Origin: an uncultured Acetobacteraceae bacterium
Lineage (GTDB): Bacteria > Pseudomonadota > Alphaproteobacteria > Acetobacterales > Acetobacteraceae
Length of the DNA: 64,000 bases
Direction of reading: 5' to 3'
Assembly: GCA_903918315.1 (NCBI GenBank)
Contig: CAIXEA010000022.1
Span: 27,189-91,188 of the forward strand
Part shown: piece after piece, positions 36,902-44,909 of the stretch
How positions within the stretch are numbered: the stretch's first letter is position 1
Layout: every line of letters begins with the position of its first letter
Made by a program: the position numbers and the translations under genes
Notes under the pieces: model-generated
Told to the model about the DNA's origin: nothing
The model's input: the letters and a program-made list of their open reading frames with translations, nothing else
The model's database searches: none

Positions 36902-38197
36902 ATGTCCACCGCCAACCAACCCGATCCCGACGCCGCCGCCCGCCGGGCTTTGTTCGAACATCGCGCCTTCGCCAATGCGCTGCTGCTGTTAATGGCGGCG
37001 GTCACGGCCTTCGCCTATGGCACGCCGGAGGCCTGGTGGCCGAGCGAGTATAGCCGCGCGCTGCTCGGCGCGGCCGCCAAAGCGGGGTTCGTGGGCGGTA
37101 TCGCCGATTGGTTCGCGGTGACTGCGTTGTTTCGCCACCCCCTCGGCATTCCTGTTCCGCATACCGCCATCATTCCGCGGCAGAAAGAGCGGTTGGGCCT
37201 GGCCCTTGGCCGGTTCGTCGCGACCCATGTGTTCACTGAGCGCGATATCGCCGTGATGCTCGGTAAACTGGACCTGCCCGGGATCCTTCACCGTTTCCTG
37301 GCAGATCCGGAGGCGTCGAAGCCCTTGGCGGCGACCATCGCGGGGATGCTGCCCCGGCTGCTGGCGACCGTGGAAGACGGCCGGGCGCGCCGGATCGTCG
37401 CCCGGATCGTTCCCCGGGTTCTCAGCGGCCCCGGCGCCAATCGCATGGTGACCAGCGGTCTGCGCGCTTTGGTCGCCGGCGGTCGGCATCAGGAGGTCTT
37501 CGGCTTCGTACTGGTCCAATTGCGGGCTTTGATCATCGGTAAGGAAGACGCCCTGCGCGCCGCGATCGAAGAGCGGGTGCGAGAGCAAGGGGGGCGGCTG
37601 GTTGGCTGGGCGCTGGGCGCCTCCATCGCTCGGCGTGTGCTGGGTACGTTGATGGCCGAGCTCGATAAAATGAGCCCGGATGGCTCAGAGCTGCGGGCCG
37701 CGTTCGACGAGTGGGTGCGGCGGGAAATCCTGCGCATGGAGGACGATCCCACCCGTGCCGCGGACCTTGGTCTGGCGATTCGCGGCATCATCGCGCATGA
37801 CACGGTGCAGGCCTGGATCTGGGATATCTGGGCTCGGCTGCGTCTGTCGCTGGAAGCTGACGCCGCCAAGCCGGGGGGGCGCACGATGCAGGTGCTGGAA
37901 GGCGCCTTGGGTAATCTGGGGGCGATGCTCGAAAATGACCCGGTGGTGCGCGCGCGGGTCCAAACGGCCGCGGAAGGGGCGGTGCGTGGCGTTCTGCCCT
38001 CTGCGCAAGAGCGCCTGTCCGCCTTTATCGCTCAGGTCGTCGCCGGCTGGGATGGCGCGACCCTGGCCGATCGGCTGGAACTGCGGGTGGGCAAGGATTT
38101 GCAATTTGTGAGGGTGAATGGAACGGTGGTCGGGTTTTTGGTGGGGGGCGCCCTCTATGCGGCGCTGAGGGCGGTGTTTGGCGCCAACGGCCTGTAA
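36902..38197 (+). CDS. DUF445 family membrane-associated protein
   Basis: A 431-residue protein of the DUF445 (YjiN-like) family. It shows an N-terminal span (LLLMAAVTAFAYG), the family block KAGFVGGIADWFAVTALFRHPLGIPVPHTAIIPRQKERLG split by short linkers, long amphipathic helices in the middle, and a C-terminal hydrophobic end (VVGFLVGGALYAALRAVF). The function of the family is not established. It appears to be transcribed alone, with a nested palindrome at its end. Confidence 0.85.
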   Translation: MSTANQPDPDAAARRALFEHRAFANALLLLMAAVTAFAYGTPEAWWPSEYSRALLGAAAKAGFVGGIADWFAVTALFRHPLGIPVPHTAIIPRQKERLGLALGRFVATHVFTERDIAVMLGKLDLPGILHRFLADPEASKPLAATIAGMLPRLLATVEDGRARRIVARIVPRVLSGPGANRMVTSGLRALVAGGRHQEVFGFVLVQLRALIIGKEDALRAAIEERVREQGGRLVGWALGASIARRVLGTLMAELDKMSPDGSELRAAFDEWVRREILRMEDDPTRAADLGLAIRGIIAHDTVQAWIWDIWARLRLSLEADAAKPGGRTMQVLEGALGNLGAMLENDPVVRARVQTAAEGAVRGVLPSAQERLSAFIAQVVAGWDGATLADRLELRVGKDLQFVRVNGTVVGFLVGGALYAALRAVFGANGL

Positions 38198-38255
38198 CGG
38201 GCGTCGTTGGGCCACCCTGAATCGGGCTCCCGAATTTGCCCAACCGCACAGGCCG
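38188..38255. terminator. three-tier nested palindrome
   Basis: Three inverted repeats nested on one centre: outer CGGCCTGT/ACAGGCCG (38188-38195, 38248-38255), middle GTTGGGC/GCCCAAC (38206-38212, 38238-38244) and inner TCGGG/CCCGA around 38222-38233. The outer left arm overlaps the DUF445 stop codon. It probably ends that transcript. No T-run is present. Confidence 0.5.
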
Positions 38256-38295
38256 CGTCACACTCGGTGCAAGCAATACCGCCGAGGAACCGACG

Positions 38296-39093
38296 ATGTC
38301 CGACCCCCAAGAGCCCCTCGTTTTCTATGCCGTTGAGAACCGGGTGGCCACGATCACCCTGAACCGCCCCGCGCGTCTGAACGCCTTCAACGACGACATG
38401 ACGCGGGAGGCGCTGGCCGCCATGCGCCGCTTCGACCTCGACCCGGATGCCGATGTGGCGGTGCTCTGTGGCAATGGCCGGGCGTTTTCCTCTGGTGCCG
38501 ATGTGCAGCAGCGCCAGCTGCGCCCGAAAGAGGAAATGGAGAAACATGGCGGCCCGCAGGCGCGTGACGCCAATTCGCAGGACCTGCTGATCAACAGCGT
38601 CAACTGGAAGCCGGTGATCTGTGCCGCGCATGGCTATGTGCTGGGCCTCGCGCTTGGCCTGGCTCTGGAATGCGACCTGATCGTTGCCGAAGAAGGTACG
38701 AAATTTCAGGTCACCGAAACCCCGCGCGGCCTGTCGGGCGCCAAGTACTGGGCGCTGCTGAATTTCCGCGGCGGCGGGTCGTTTGCCACCCAGGTCACCT
38801 TGACCGGGCGCTTCTTCACGGCCGAGGAAGCCAAGGCCGTCAATCTGATCGACGCGGTCGCGCCCAAGGGCCAGCATATCGCCGCTGCCCAGGCGATGGC
38901 GGCCACGATCGCCAAGAACCCCCCGCTCGGCGTTCGCCATGCCGTGCAGCAGCGCCGGTGGGAGCTCAAGAAAGTCCAGCAGGAAGCCATTCGTCAGGTC
39001 GGGATGGCGAAGCTGCATTTATCCGAGGATTTCCGGGAATCCGCCCGTGCCTTCGTCGAAAAGCGCCCCGCTGGCCCCTTCAAGGGGCGCTGA
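38296..39093 (+). CDS. enoyl-CoA hydratase/isomerase (crotonase) family protein
   Basis: A 265-residue crotonase-fold protein. The oxyanion-hole segments are RAFSSGADV (62-70) and HGYVLGLALGL (112-122). Compared with enoyl-CoA hydratase, the second catalytic glutamate appears kept (E141 in VTETPRG) but the first is replaced (Gly121 by my alignment). It may therefore be an isomerase, hydrolase or other crotonase activity rather than a standard hydratase. It is the first of four closely spaced genes with an Ldh_2 oxidoreductase, a binding protein and an acyl-CoA synthetase, which suggests breakdown of an organic acid through CoA esters. Start chosen at 38296 because upstream in-frame residues overlap the palindrome and lack family similarity. 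Confidence 0.88.
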   Translation: MSDPQEPLVFYAVENRVATITLNRPARLNAFNDDMTREALAAMRRFDLDPDADVAVLCGNGRAFSSGADVQQRQLRPKEEMEKHGGPQARDANSQDLLINSVNWKPVICAAHGYVLGLALGLALECDLIVAEEGTKFQVTETPRGLSGAKYWALLNFRGGGSFATQVTLTGRFFTAEEAKAVNLIDAVAPKGQHIAAAQAMAATIAKNPPLGVRHAVQQRRWELKKVQQEAIRQVGMAKLHLSEDFRESARAFVEKRPAGPFKGR

Positions 39094-39096
39094 GCC

Positions 39097-40107
39097 ATGG
39101 CGCAGGACCTGCTCGACCAGGACGGCCCCGACACGATCCGGGTCACGGAATCCGAGGCCCGCACGATCGGCGAACGCGCGCTGAAGGCGGTGGGCTATAC
39201 CGATGAAGACGCCGGAATCGTCGTCGATCAGCTGGTCGACAACGCGCTGTGCGGCTACCGCTTTGCCAGCCTGCCTCGGATCCTCACGATCGCGGCGGAT
39301 CAGCGGACCTATTTGAAGCGCGAACCGATCCGGGTGGTGCGGGAAACCCCGTCCTCCGCGCTGGTCGATGGCGGCAATCAGGTGGGCTACATCACGGCCT
39401 TCCGTGGCGCCGAAATCGCAGCCGCCAAAGCGAAACAATCCGGCATCGCCATGGTGGGCGTCTACAACAGTTTCTATAGTGGCCGGAATGCGTTTTTTGT
39501 TGAGCACATCGTCAAATCCGGCCTGGTGGCGATCCATTCGTCATCGGCCAAACCGCATGTCCTGCCGCCCGGCGGCGCCGCCCCGGCGCTGGGCACCAAT
39601 CCGTTCTGCGTGGGATTTCCGTCGGCTAAAGGGCCGGTGATTTATGATATCGGCACCGCCTCGGTGATGTGGGGTGAGGTGCTGCTCATGGCGCGCCTCG
39701 GCCATCCCATGCCCGAGGGGACCGGCTTCGACAAAGACGGCAATCCCACCACGGACGCGGCGAAAGTGGCGGAGGGCGGGGTTTCGGCTTTTGGTGGCCA
39801 CAAAGGCTTCGGCCTGTCGTTTGCCATCCAGGCCCTGGGCCTGATGGCCGGCGCGGCGCTGACCAGCGGCAATGTCACCGATTACGGCTTCTTCTTCATC
39901 GCCATGGACCCCGAGGTCATGCTGCCGGGCAACCAGTTCGAACAGCAAATGGCCGAGCTGGTGGACCGCGTCAAAGCCACCCCGAGACAGAAGGGGGTGG
40001 AGGAAATCCGCATCCCCTCCGAACGCGCCTTTCGCGAACGCGACCGCCGCCGGGTGGAGGGCATCGTGCTGGATCGCGCCGTGGTCGACGCACTGAACGC
40101 TTTATAG
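39097..40107 (+). CDS. Ldh_2 (malate/L-sulfolactate dehydrogenase) family oxidoreductase, atypical
   Basis: A 336-residue protein with the fold-typical blocks of the Ldh_2 family (DGGNQVGYITAF near 91-102, LPPGGAAPALGTNPF, GHKGFGLSFAIQAL). Members reduce 2-oxoacids with NAD(P)H. However, the usual SHG near residue 57 reads FAS here, and the usual NSxHFG reads NSFYSG at 124-129, so both active-site histidines of classical members are missing. The reaction could therefore differ. It sits 3 nt after the crotonase gene and 12 nt before the binding-protein gene. Confidence 0.82.
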   Translation: MAQDLLDQDGPDTIRVTESEARTIGERALKAVGYTDEDAGIVVDQLVDNALCGYRFASLPRILTIAADQRTYLKREPIRVVRETPSSALVDGGNQVGYITAFRGAEIAAAKAKQSGIAMVGVYNSFYSGRNAFFVEHIVKSGLVAIHSSSAKPHVLPPGGAAPALGTNPFCVGFPSAKGPVIYDIGTASVMWGEVLLMARLGHPMPEGTGFDKDGNPTTDAAKVAEGGVSAFGGHKGFGLSFAIQALGLMAGAALTSGNVTDYGFFFIAMDPEVMLPGNQFEQQMAELVDRVKATPRQKGVEEIRIPSERAFRERDRRRVEGIVLDRAVVDALNAL

Positions 40108-40119
40108 GGGGACGGAACG

Positions 40120-41133
40120 ATGCGCCGGATCGCCGCTGTCCTCTCGTTGTTCCTGGCTCTGCCCGCTCAGGCACAGGACGCCGCCCTGATCGCGGCGGCG
40201 CAGAAGGAAGGGAAGGTGGTCTGGTACACCGGCCTGATCGTCAACCAGATCGTCCGCCCCCTGTGCGAGGCCTTCCAGGCCAAGTACGGCATCACCGCCA
40301 GCTATAATCGCCATGATGAGAATGAACTCGCCATGGTCTTCGCCGCTGAGACCCGCGCCGGGCGGATGCAGGTCGACGTCATGGGCAGTGTCGCGGGGGT
40401 GACCGAAACCATTCCCGTCAGCGAGATGGAGCCATACACCCCGGCTTCGGCCAAGGATTATACGCCGGATTTTTCGACGCCGGATAATATCTGGCGCTCC
40501 ACCAACGTCATCATCCACACCGCCGGCATCAACACCAATCTGGTCAAGGCCGATGACGCGCCGCGCACCTACCAGGATCTGCTCGATCCCAAATGGAAGG
40601 GCAAAATGGCCTGGACCGCCTCCGTGGGCATGGCTGGACCACCGGGGTTTATCGGCGCGGTGCTGACCACCATGGGTCAGGACGCGGGCATGGCATATCT
40701 CAAACAACTCGCGGGCCAGCAGGTCATCAATGTCCGCGGCACGCCGCGCGCGGTGTTGGATCAGGTGATCGCCGGGGAATATCCGCTGGCGCTGCAAATC
40801 GTCAGTTACCACGCCGAAATCAGCGCCGCCGCCGGGGCGCCCACGAAATGGCTGAAGCTGGAGCCGGTGATCGCCAACCACAACTATATCGGCCTGGTGA
40901 AGAAAGCGCCGCATCCCAATGCCGCGCGGCTGTTCATCGAATTCGCGCTGTCCGAGGAAGGCCAGACGGTGTTCCAGAAGGCCGGTTACATCCCCGCGAA
41001 CCCGAAGATCCGTGCGGGCTATCCCGACACCAAGCCGCGGGATGGCGGCTATCAATCCTTCCTCCTGACGCCGGAGCTGGCCGCCGCGCACTACCAGGAA
41101 TGGCTGAAAATTTACAACGACCTGTTCAAGTGA
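40120..41133 (+). CDS. orphan ABC solute-binding protein (iron/extracellular solute-binding family)
   Basis: A 337-residue periplasmic protein with a Sec signal (MRRIAAVLSLFLALPAQAQ) and the start LIAAAQKEGKVVWYTG, typical of the AfuA/SBP_bac_1-like group. Such proteins bind ferric iron, phosphonate-like compounds or other organics. No permease or ATPase lies in this operon. Placement between two catabolic enzyme genes suggests that it binds the compound they degrade rather than iron, but this is inference. Confidence 0.85.
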   Translation: MRRIAAVLSLFLALPAQAQDAALIAAAQKEGKVVWYTGLIVNQIVRPLCEAFQAKYGITASYNRHDENELAMVFAAETRAGRMQVDVMGSVAGVTETIPVSEMEPYTPASAKDYTPDFSTPDNIWRSTNVIIHTAGINTNLVKADDAPRTYQDLLDPKWKGKMAWTASVGMAGPPGFIGAVLTTMGQDAGMAYLKQLAGQQVINVRGTPRAVLDQVIAGEYPLALQIVSYHAEISAAAGAPTKWLKLEPVIANHNYIGLVKKAPHPNAARLFIEFALSEEGQTVFQKAGYIPANPKIRAGYPDTKPRDGGYQSFLLTPELAAAHYQEWLKIYNDLFK

Positions 41134-41145
41134 AAGCCCCGGCCG

Positions 41146-43194
41146 ATGCGTAACGATAACCTCCGCGCTTTTTTCGATCCCGCCAGCATCGCCGTCATCG
41201 GCGCCAGCGCCGAGACCAGCCGCGCCGGGGGACGGGTGCTCGCCGCTTTGGCCGCAGCCGGCTATCCCGGCAAGATCTACCCCGTCCATCCCAGCCAGAC
41301 CGAGATCAATGGCCTGACCTGCTACGCCGCCATCGGCGCGATCCCGGACAGGGTCGATCTGGCGGTGCTCTGCGTGCCAGCCGAACGGGTGCCGGATGTA
41401 ATGCGCCAGTGCGGCGCGGCGGGGGTGAAGGGCGCGGTGGTCTTCGCCGATGGATTCCGCGATCCGGCGCTGCGGGCACAGTTCGACGCCGCGTTGGCCG
41501 AGGCCAAGGCTGCTTCGGGCCTGCGTATCGTCGGCCCCAACACCGTCGGTATTCGAAACAGCCATAGCCGGGCCTATCCGACCTTTTCCTCGGCCGCGGA
41601 GGACAGCCCGCTGCCCGGCCCCGTCGCCACCATCGCCCAGAGCGGCGGCCTGTCGGGGGTTTATGGCGTGACCTCGCTCCGCCGGCGCGGCCTCGGCCCG
41701 TACTGCGTCGTCGATACCGGCAACGAGTTCGACGTCGATATCTCCGAACTCGTGGATTATGTCGCCGACGAGCCCGGGGTCACCGTGATTTCCATCATCG
41801 TCGAGGGGGCTCGTGATGGCCGCCGACTGATGGAAGCGGTCCGCCGCGCCCGCGCCAATGGCAAGGCGGTGGTCTTCCTCAAGACCGGGCGTTCGGCTGC
41901 CGCGCTGGACCAGGTGGCGACCCATACCGGGGCGCTTGTCGGCAGTGCCGCCATGTTCGACGCGGCCATGCTGGCGGCCGGGGCCGTGGTCGCGAAGGAT
42001 GAAGGCGAATTGCTCGATGCCGTCGTGCTGCATGCCTTCGGCAAAGTGCCCAAGGGGCGGCGCCTGGGCGCGGTCAGCCCATCCGGCGGCTATGCGATCC
42101 TGACGCTCGACGCGGTGGAGCGGTACGGGATGGAGATGCCGCCTGCTCTTGTCGATCCCACCCCCGCGCAGCGGGCCGAAGTGAAACTAGGCGTCTTCGG
42201 CAATCCGTTCGATATGTCGTCCACCATCTCCGCCGGGCCGCGCGGGTTGGAGACGTCGTTGTTGTGGATGGCGTACCAGCCGAATGTAGACGCGATCCTG
42301 CTCTGGCAAGCGGCGATCCTGGATACGCCGACGAACCACGCCAAGGTGCTGGCGGCGCTGACGGTGCTGGTGCGGCACACCGACAAGCCGGTGTTCTGCT
42401 GCGGCCTGTCCAGCCCCGATATCCAGGCCAAACTCCGCGATATCGGCGTTCTCTGGTTCGATGAGCCAACCCGGCTGGTGCGCGCGCTGAGCGTGGTGGC
42501 CCCGGCGCCGGAACCCGCTGTGCCAAAGACCGCGCGTGCCACGCGCACCCGCGCGATCATCAGCGGTGCCGCCGCACGCGCCGCCCTGGCAGGGCTGCCG
42601 CACGTGCCCTCCGTCGTCGTGACGGATACGGCCGGTGCTCTGCAAGCGATGGCGGACCTCGGTGCTGACACGGCGGTGCTAAAGGTCGAAAGCGAACGGA
42701 TCGCGCATAAGACCGAGCTTGGCCTGGTCTCCGCCCCGCTGCGTCCCGGCGATATCGAGGCCGAAATCGCCCGCCTGACCGCGATCCGCGCCACGACCGA
42801 GGACCCGGGGGCGGCCTTGATCCTGCAACCCTTCGTCAAAGGCACCGAACTGGCCCTGGGCGCCTTCACCGATCCGGTGTTCGGCCCCTGCGTGATGGTG
42901 GCCCTCGGCGGTATTTTCCTGGAGGTGATGAAGGACACCGTCTTCGCCCCCGCCCCAGTGACCAAGGCGGAGGCGCGCGCCATGGTGCTGCGCCTGAAGG
43001 CGGTCGCGGTGCTGCAAGGCGCGCGCGGCAAGCCGCCGGCGGATATCGACGCGGTTGCCGATGCCTTGGCGTCACTGTCGCGCTTCATCACGGATCATGC
43101 GGACACCTACGCGGAAATTGACGTCAATCCGTTGATCGTCCGGCCGCAAGGGCAGGGGGCGGTGGCCGTCGACGCCGTGCTGGTCGTCAAATGA
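41146..43194 (+). CDS. NDP-forming acyl-CoA synthetase (acetate-CoA ligase family)
   Basis: A 682-residue fused protein: CoA-binding domain at about 5-130 (DPASIAVIGAS), succinyl-CoA-ligase-like domains at about 145-450 with the expected phosphohistidine H260 in ATHTGALVG, and an ATP-grasp domain from about 480 to the end (TAVLKVESERIAHKTELG, and DVNPLIV). It activates a carboxylic acid to its CoA ester using ATP (giving ADP) or runs in reverse. It is the last gene of the four-gene operon, so it likely feeds the crotonase. The substrate is unknown. Confidence 0.9.
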   Translation: MRNDNLRAFFDPASIAVIGASAETSRAGGRVLAALAAAGYPGKIYPVHPSQTEINGLTCYAAIGAIPDRVDLAVLCVPAERVPDVMRQCGAAGVKGAVVFADGFRDPALRAQFDAALAEAKAASGLRIVGPNTVGIRNSHSRAYPTFSSAAEDSPLPGPVATIAQSGGLSGVYGVTSLRRRGLGPYCVVDTGNEFDVDISELVDYVADEPGVTVISIIVEGARDGRRLMEAVRRARANGKAVVFLKTGRSAAALDQVATHTGALVGSAAMFDAAMLAAGAVVAKDEGELLDAVVLHAFGKVPKGRRLGAVSPSGGYAILTLDAVERYGMEMPPALVDPTPAQRAEVKLGVFGNPFDMSSTISAGPRGLETSLLWMAYQPNVDAILLWQAAILDTPTNHAKVLAALTVLVRHTDKPVFCCGLSSPDIQAKLRDIGVLWFDEPTRLVRALSVVAPAPEPAVPKTARATRTRAIISGAAARAALAGLPHVPSVVVTDTAGALQAMADLGADTAVLKVESERIAHKTELGLVSAPLRPGDIEAEIARLTAIRATTEDPGAALILQPFVKGTELALGAFTDPVFGPCVMVALGGIFLEVMKDTVFAPAPVTKAEARAMVLRLKAVAVLQGARGKPPADIDAVADALASLSRFITDHADTYAEIDVNPLIVRPQGQGAVAVDAVLVVK

Positions 43195-43307
43195 CGCGCG
43201 ATTTTGCGCCTTGAATCAAGGGCAAGCGAGGCCTAGCGTCGATTCGGACGCCACGCATGTGACGTCATTTCATGGGCACCCCGTGCCCCTGACAGTACAG
43301 GCGAAGC
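43195..43307. other. intergenic region with small palindromes
   Basis: It contains an 8-bp palindrome TGACGTCA (43259-43266) and a short GGGCAC/GTGCCC hairpin (43272-43286) upstream of the repeat-protein gene. Either could be regulatory, but both are short enough to be chance. Confidence 0.25.
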
Positions 43308-44774
43308 ATGCGTCATGTCATTGGTCTGTTCGGTCTGCTGTGTATCGCCGTCTGCGCGATGGCGTCAGGCCGGGCAGCGGCGGCGGACGCGGAGTGGCGC
43401 TATCTCGTCACCAATCAGGGTGTTGACCTCAAAGACCGCGCCGAGATCCGCTTCCTGCGGCCCGGCCAACATGACGGACCGGTCATCGCGTCCACGCATT
43501 CCGGTCTGGCGGCCAGGATTCCGGAAGGCCCATACGACGTTCAGATCGTGTTCAGCGATGGGGCCGCGCACAAGACACTTTGGTTCGACAACCAGCCGAT
43601 CGGCGGCAAGGGCGAGACAGCGGTTGAAATGGCGCTGCCGATGGCTGAGGTTCGTTATGTTCTGACCAATGACGGTGTGGACGTGCGCGACAATGGGGAG
43701 GTCCATTTCGTGCCCGTCGGACACCGGGACGAGGCGTCGATCGAGTGGGGCCGCTCCGGCAGCCGGATCCGCTTACCGGCCGGGCAATACGATGTGCACG
43801 TCACCTTTACGGCCGGTACAATCCGCAAAGACTTTTGGCTGGATAATCAGACCCTCGCCGGGACCGTCGAAAAATTGGTGGAGATCGGGCTGGCGCTGGC
43901 CCGGGTGCGCTATGTCATTTCCAACGGCGGCAGCGATGTCGGTGACAAAGGCCAGGTCCATTACTTCCCGCGCGGTCGGCATGAGGGACCGCGGATCACA
44001 TGGGCGGCCTCCGGTGGGACGGCGAGCCTGCCTGAAGGAACCTATAACGTCCTCCTGACGTATCGCAACGGCCTGATTGCGAAATCAGTGTGGCTGGATA
44101 ACCAATCCTTCACCGGCGCGGTGGAGAAAGTCCTGGAGATGGCGGTCGATATCGCGGAACCGCTGGTGACCGTCACCCGCGACGGGGCCGATGTCGGGGA
44201 TATCGCCACCGTCGGCTTCATCGATCCCGTCAGGCACACCGAAATCGGCGCGATTGCGGCCGGACATGCAACGCCGCTGCCGGCGGGAACCTATGATATC
44301 CGTGCCAGATTATTCGGGGCGGAGGGCTGGGCGCGCGGCATCAGCCTGCGCGGCAGTCCGCGCCTGACGATCGATATCAGGCCCGTGCGGATCGACACGC
44401 TGCGGGCCGGTGGCGAAGGGCCCTGGGCTTGCATCATCGAGATCCCGGATTTGGAGTTTGATCTCGAAAAGGGCATGCCGAAAGCCGGGGCGGAGGCGAC
44501 GCTGCGCAGGGTGCTGGCCCTGTTCACCAACGATCGCACGTACGCCGCGGAAATTGGCGGGCATACGAGTCAAACGGGCCAGGCGCCATTCAGCCTGACA
44601 GTGTCCGATGCCTGGGCCGCGGGCCTGAAAAACTGGTTGATCGCCCATGGTGTGGCTGCCCAGAGGGTGACCGCGCACGGTTACGGCGCTCTCTACCCTT
44701 TGGTGCCGAATACGACTGATCTGAATCGCCAAAAGAACCGGCGGCTGGAACTGCGTGCGGCGGAATGCCGTTGA
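43308..44774 (+). CDS. OmpA-C-domain protein with 85-residue repeats
   Basis: A 488-residue exported protein. After a signal peptide (1 to about 27) come three near-perfectly spaced repeats of 85 residues: about 29-113, 114-198 and 199-283. Each begins with RY-(L/V)-x-(T/S)-N and carries a W-x-DNQ motif (Trp at 92, 177 and 262). A fourth, decayed unit covers 284-360. The C-terminal 110 residues are an OmpA-like peptidoglycan-binding domain (IGGHTSQTG, VTAHGYG, NRQKNRRLEL). It probably sits in the periplasm or outer membrane tethered to the wall. I do not recognise the repeat; each unit ends in a beta-rich PxGxYDV pattern, like a small carboxypeptidase-regulatory or Ig-like beta domain. Confidence 0.82.
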   Translation: MRHVIGLFGLLCIAVCAMASGRAAAADAEWRYLVTNQGVDLKDRAEIRFLRPGQHDGPVIASTHSGLAARIPEGPYDVQIVFSDGAAHKTLWFDNQPIGGKGETAVEMALPMAEVRYVLTNDGVDVRDNGEVHFVPVGHRDEASIEWGRSGSRIRLPAGQYDVHVTFTAGTIRKDFWLDNQTLAGTVEKLVEIGLALARVRYVISNGGSDVGDKGQVHYFPRGRHEGPRITWAASGGTASLPEGTYNVLLTYRNGLIAKSVWLDNQSFTGAVEKVLEMAVDIAEPLVTVTRDGADVGDIATVGFIDPVRHTEIGAIAAGHATPLPAGTYDIRARLFGAEGWARGISLRGSPRLTIDIRPVRIDTLRAGGEGPWACIIEIPDLEFDLEKGMPKAGAEATLRRVLALFTNDRTYAAEIGGHTSQTGQAPFSLTVSDAWAAGLKNWLIAHGVAAQRVTAHGYGALYPLVPNTTDLNRQKNRRLELRAAECR

Positions 44775-44909
44775 AATTTGCGTGATCCGCGTCGATTTCG
44801 CCCGCGCCCGCATCAGACGCAACCCAGCAATCCCGGGCCGGACGCGCGTGACCATTGCAAATCTGGCCTTCGCGTGCTTCTACGCGCGTCCTGAGAGGAA
44901 CCGATTACC
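44775..44909. other. intergenic gap upstream of aminotransferase
   Basis: A 135-nt gap that presumably holds the aminotransferase promoter. The best I can see is TTGCAA followed after 17 nt by a poor -10. A good ribosome site (GAGAGGA) precedes the ATG. Confidence 0.3.

Noticed and set aside
40102..42033. A 643-codon open frame on the minus strand across the binding-protein and acyl-CoA synthetase genes
   Set aside because: The opposite strand holds two clear protein families; the antisense product is low-complexity and has no recognisable domain.
43259..43266. TGACGTCA palindrome before the repeat protein gene
   Set aside because: An isolated 8-bp palindrome is expected by chance in 64 kb; no promoter element lines up with it.
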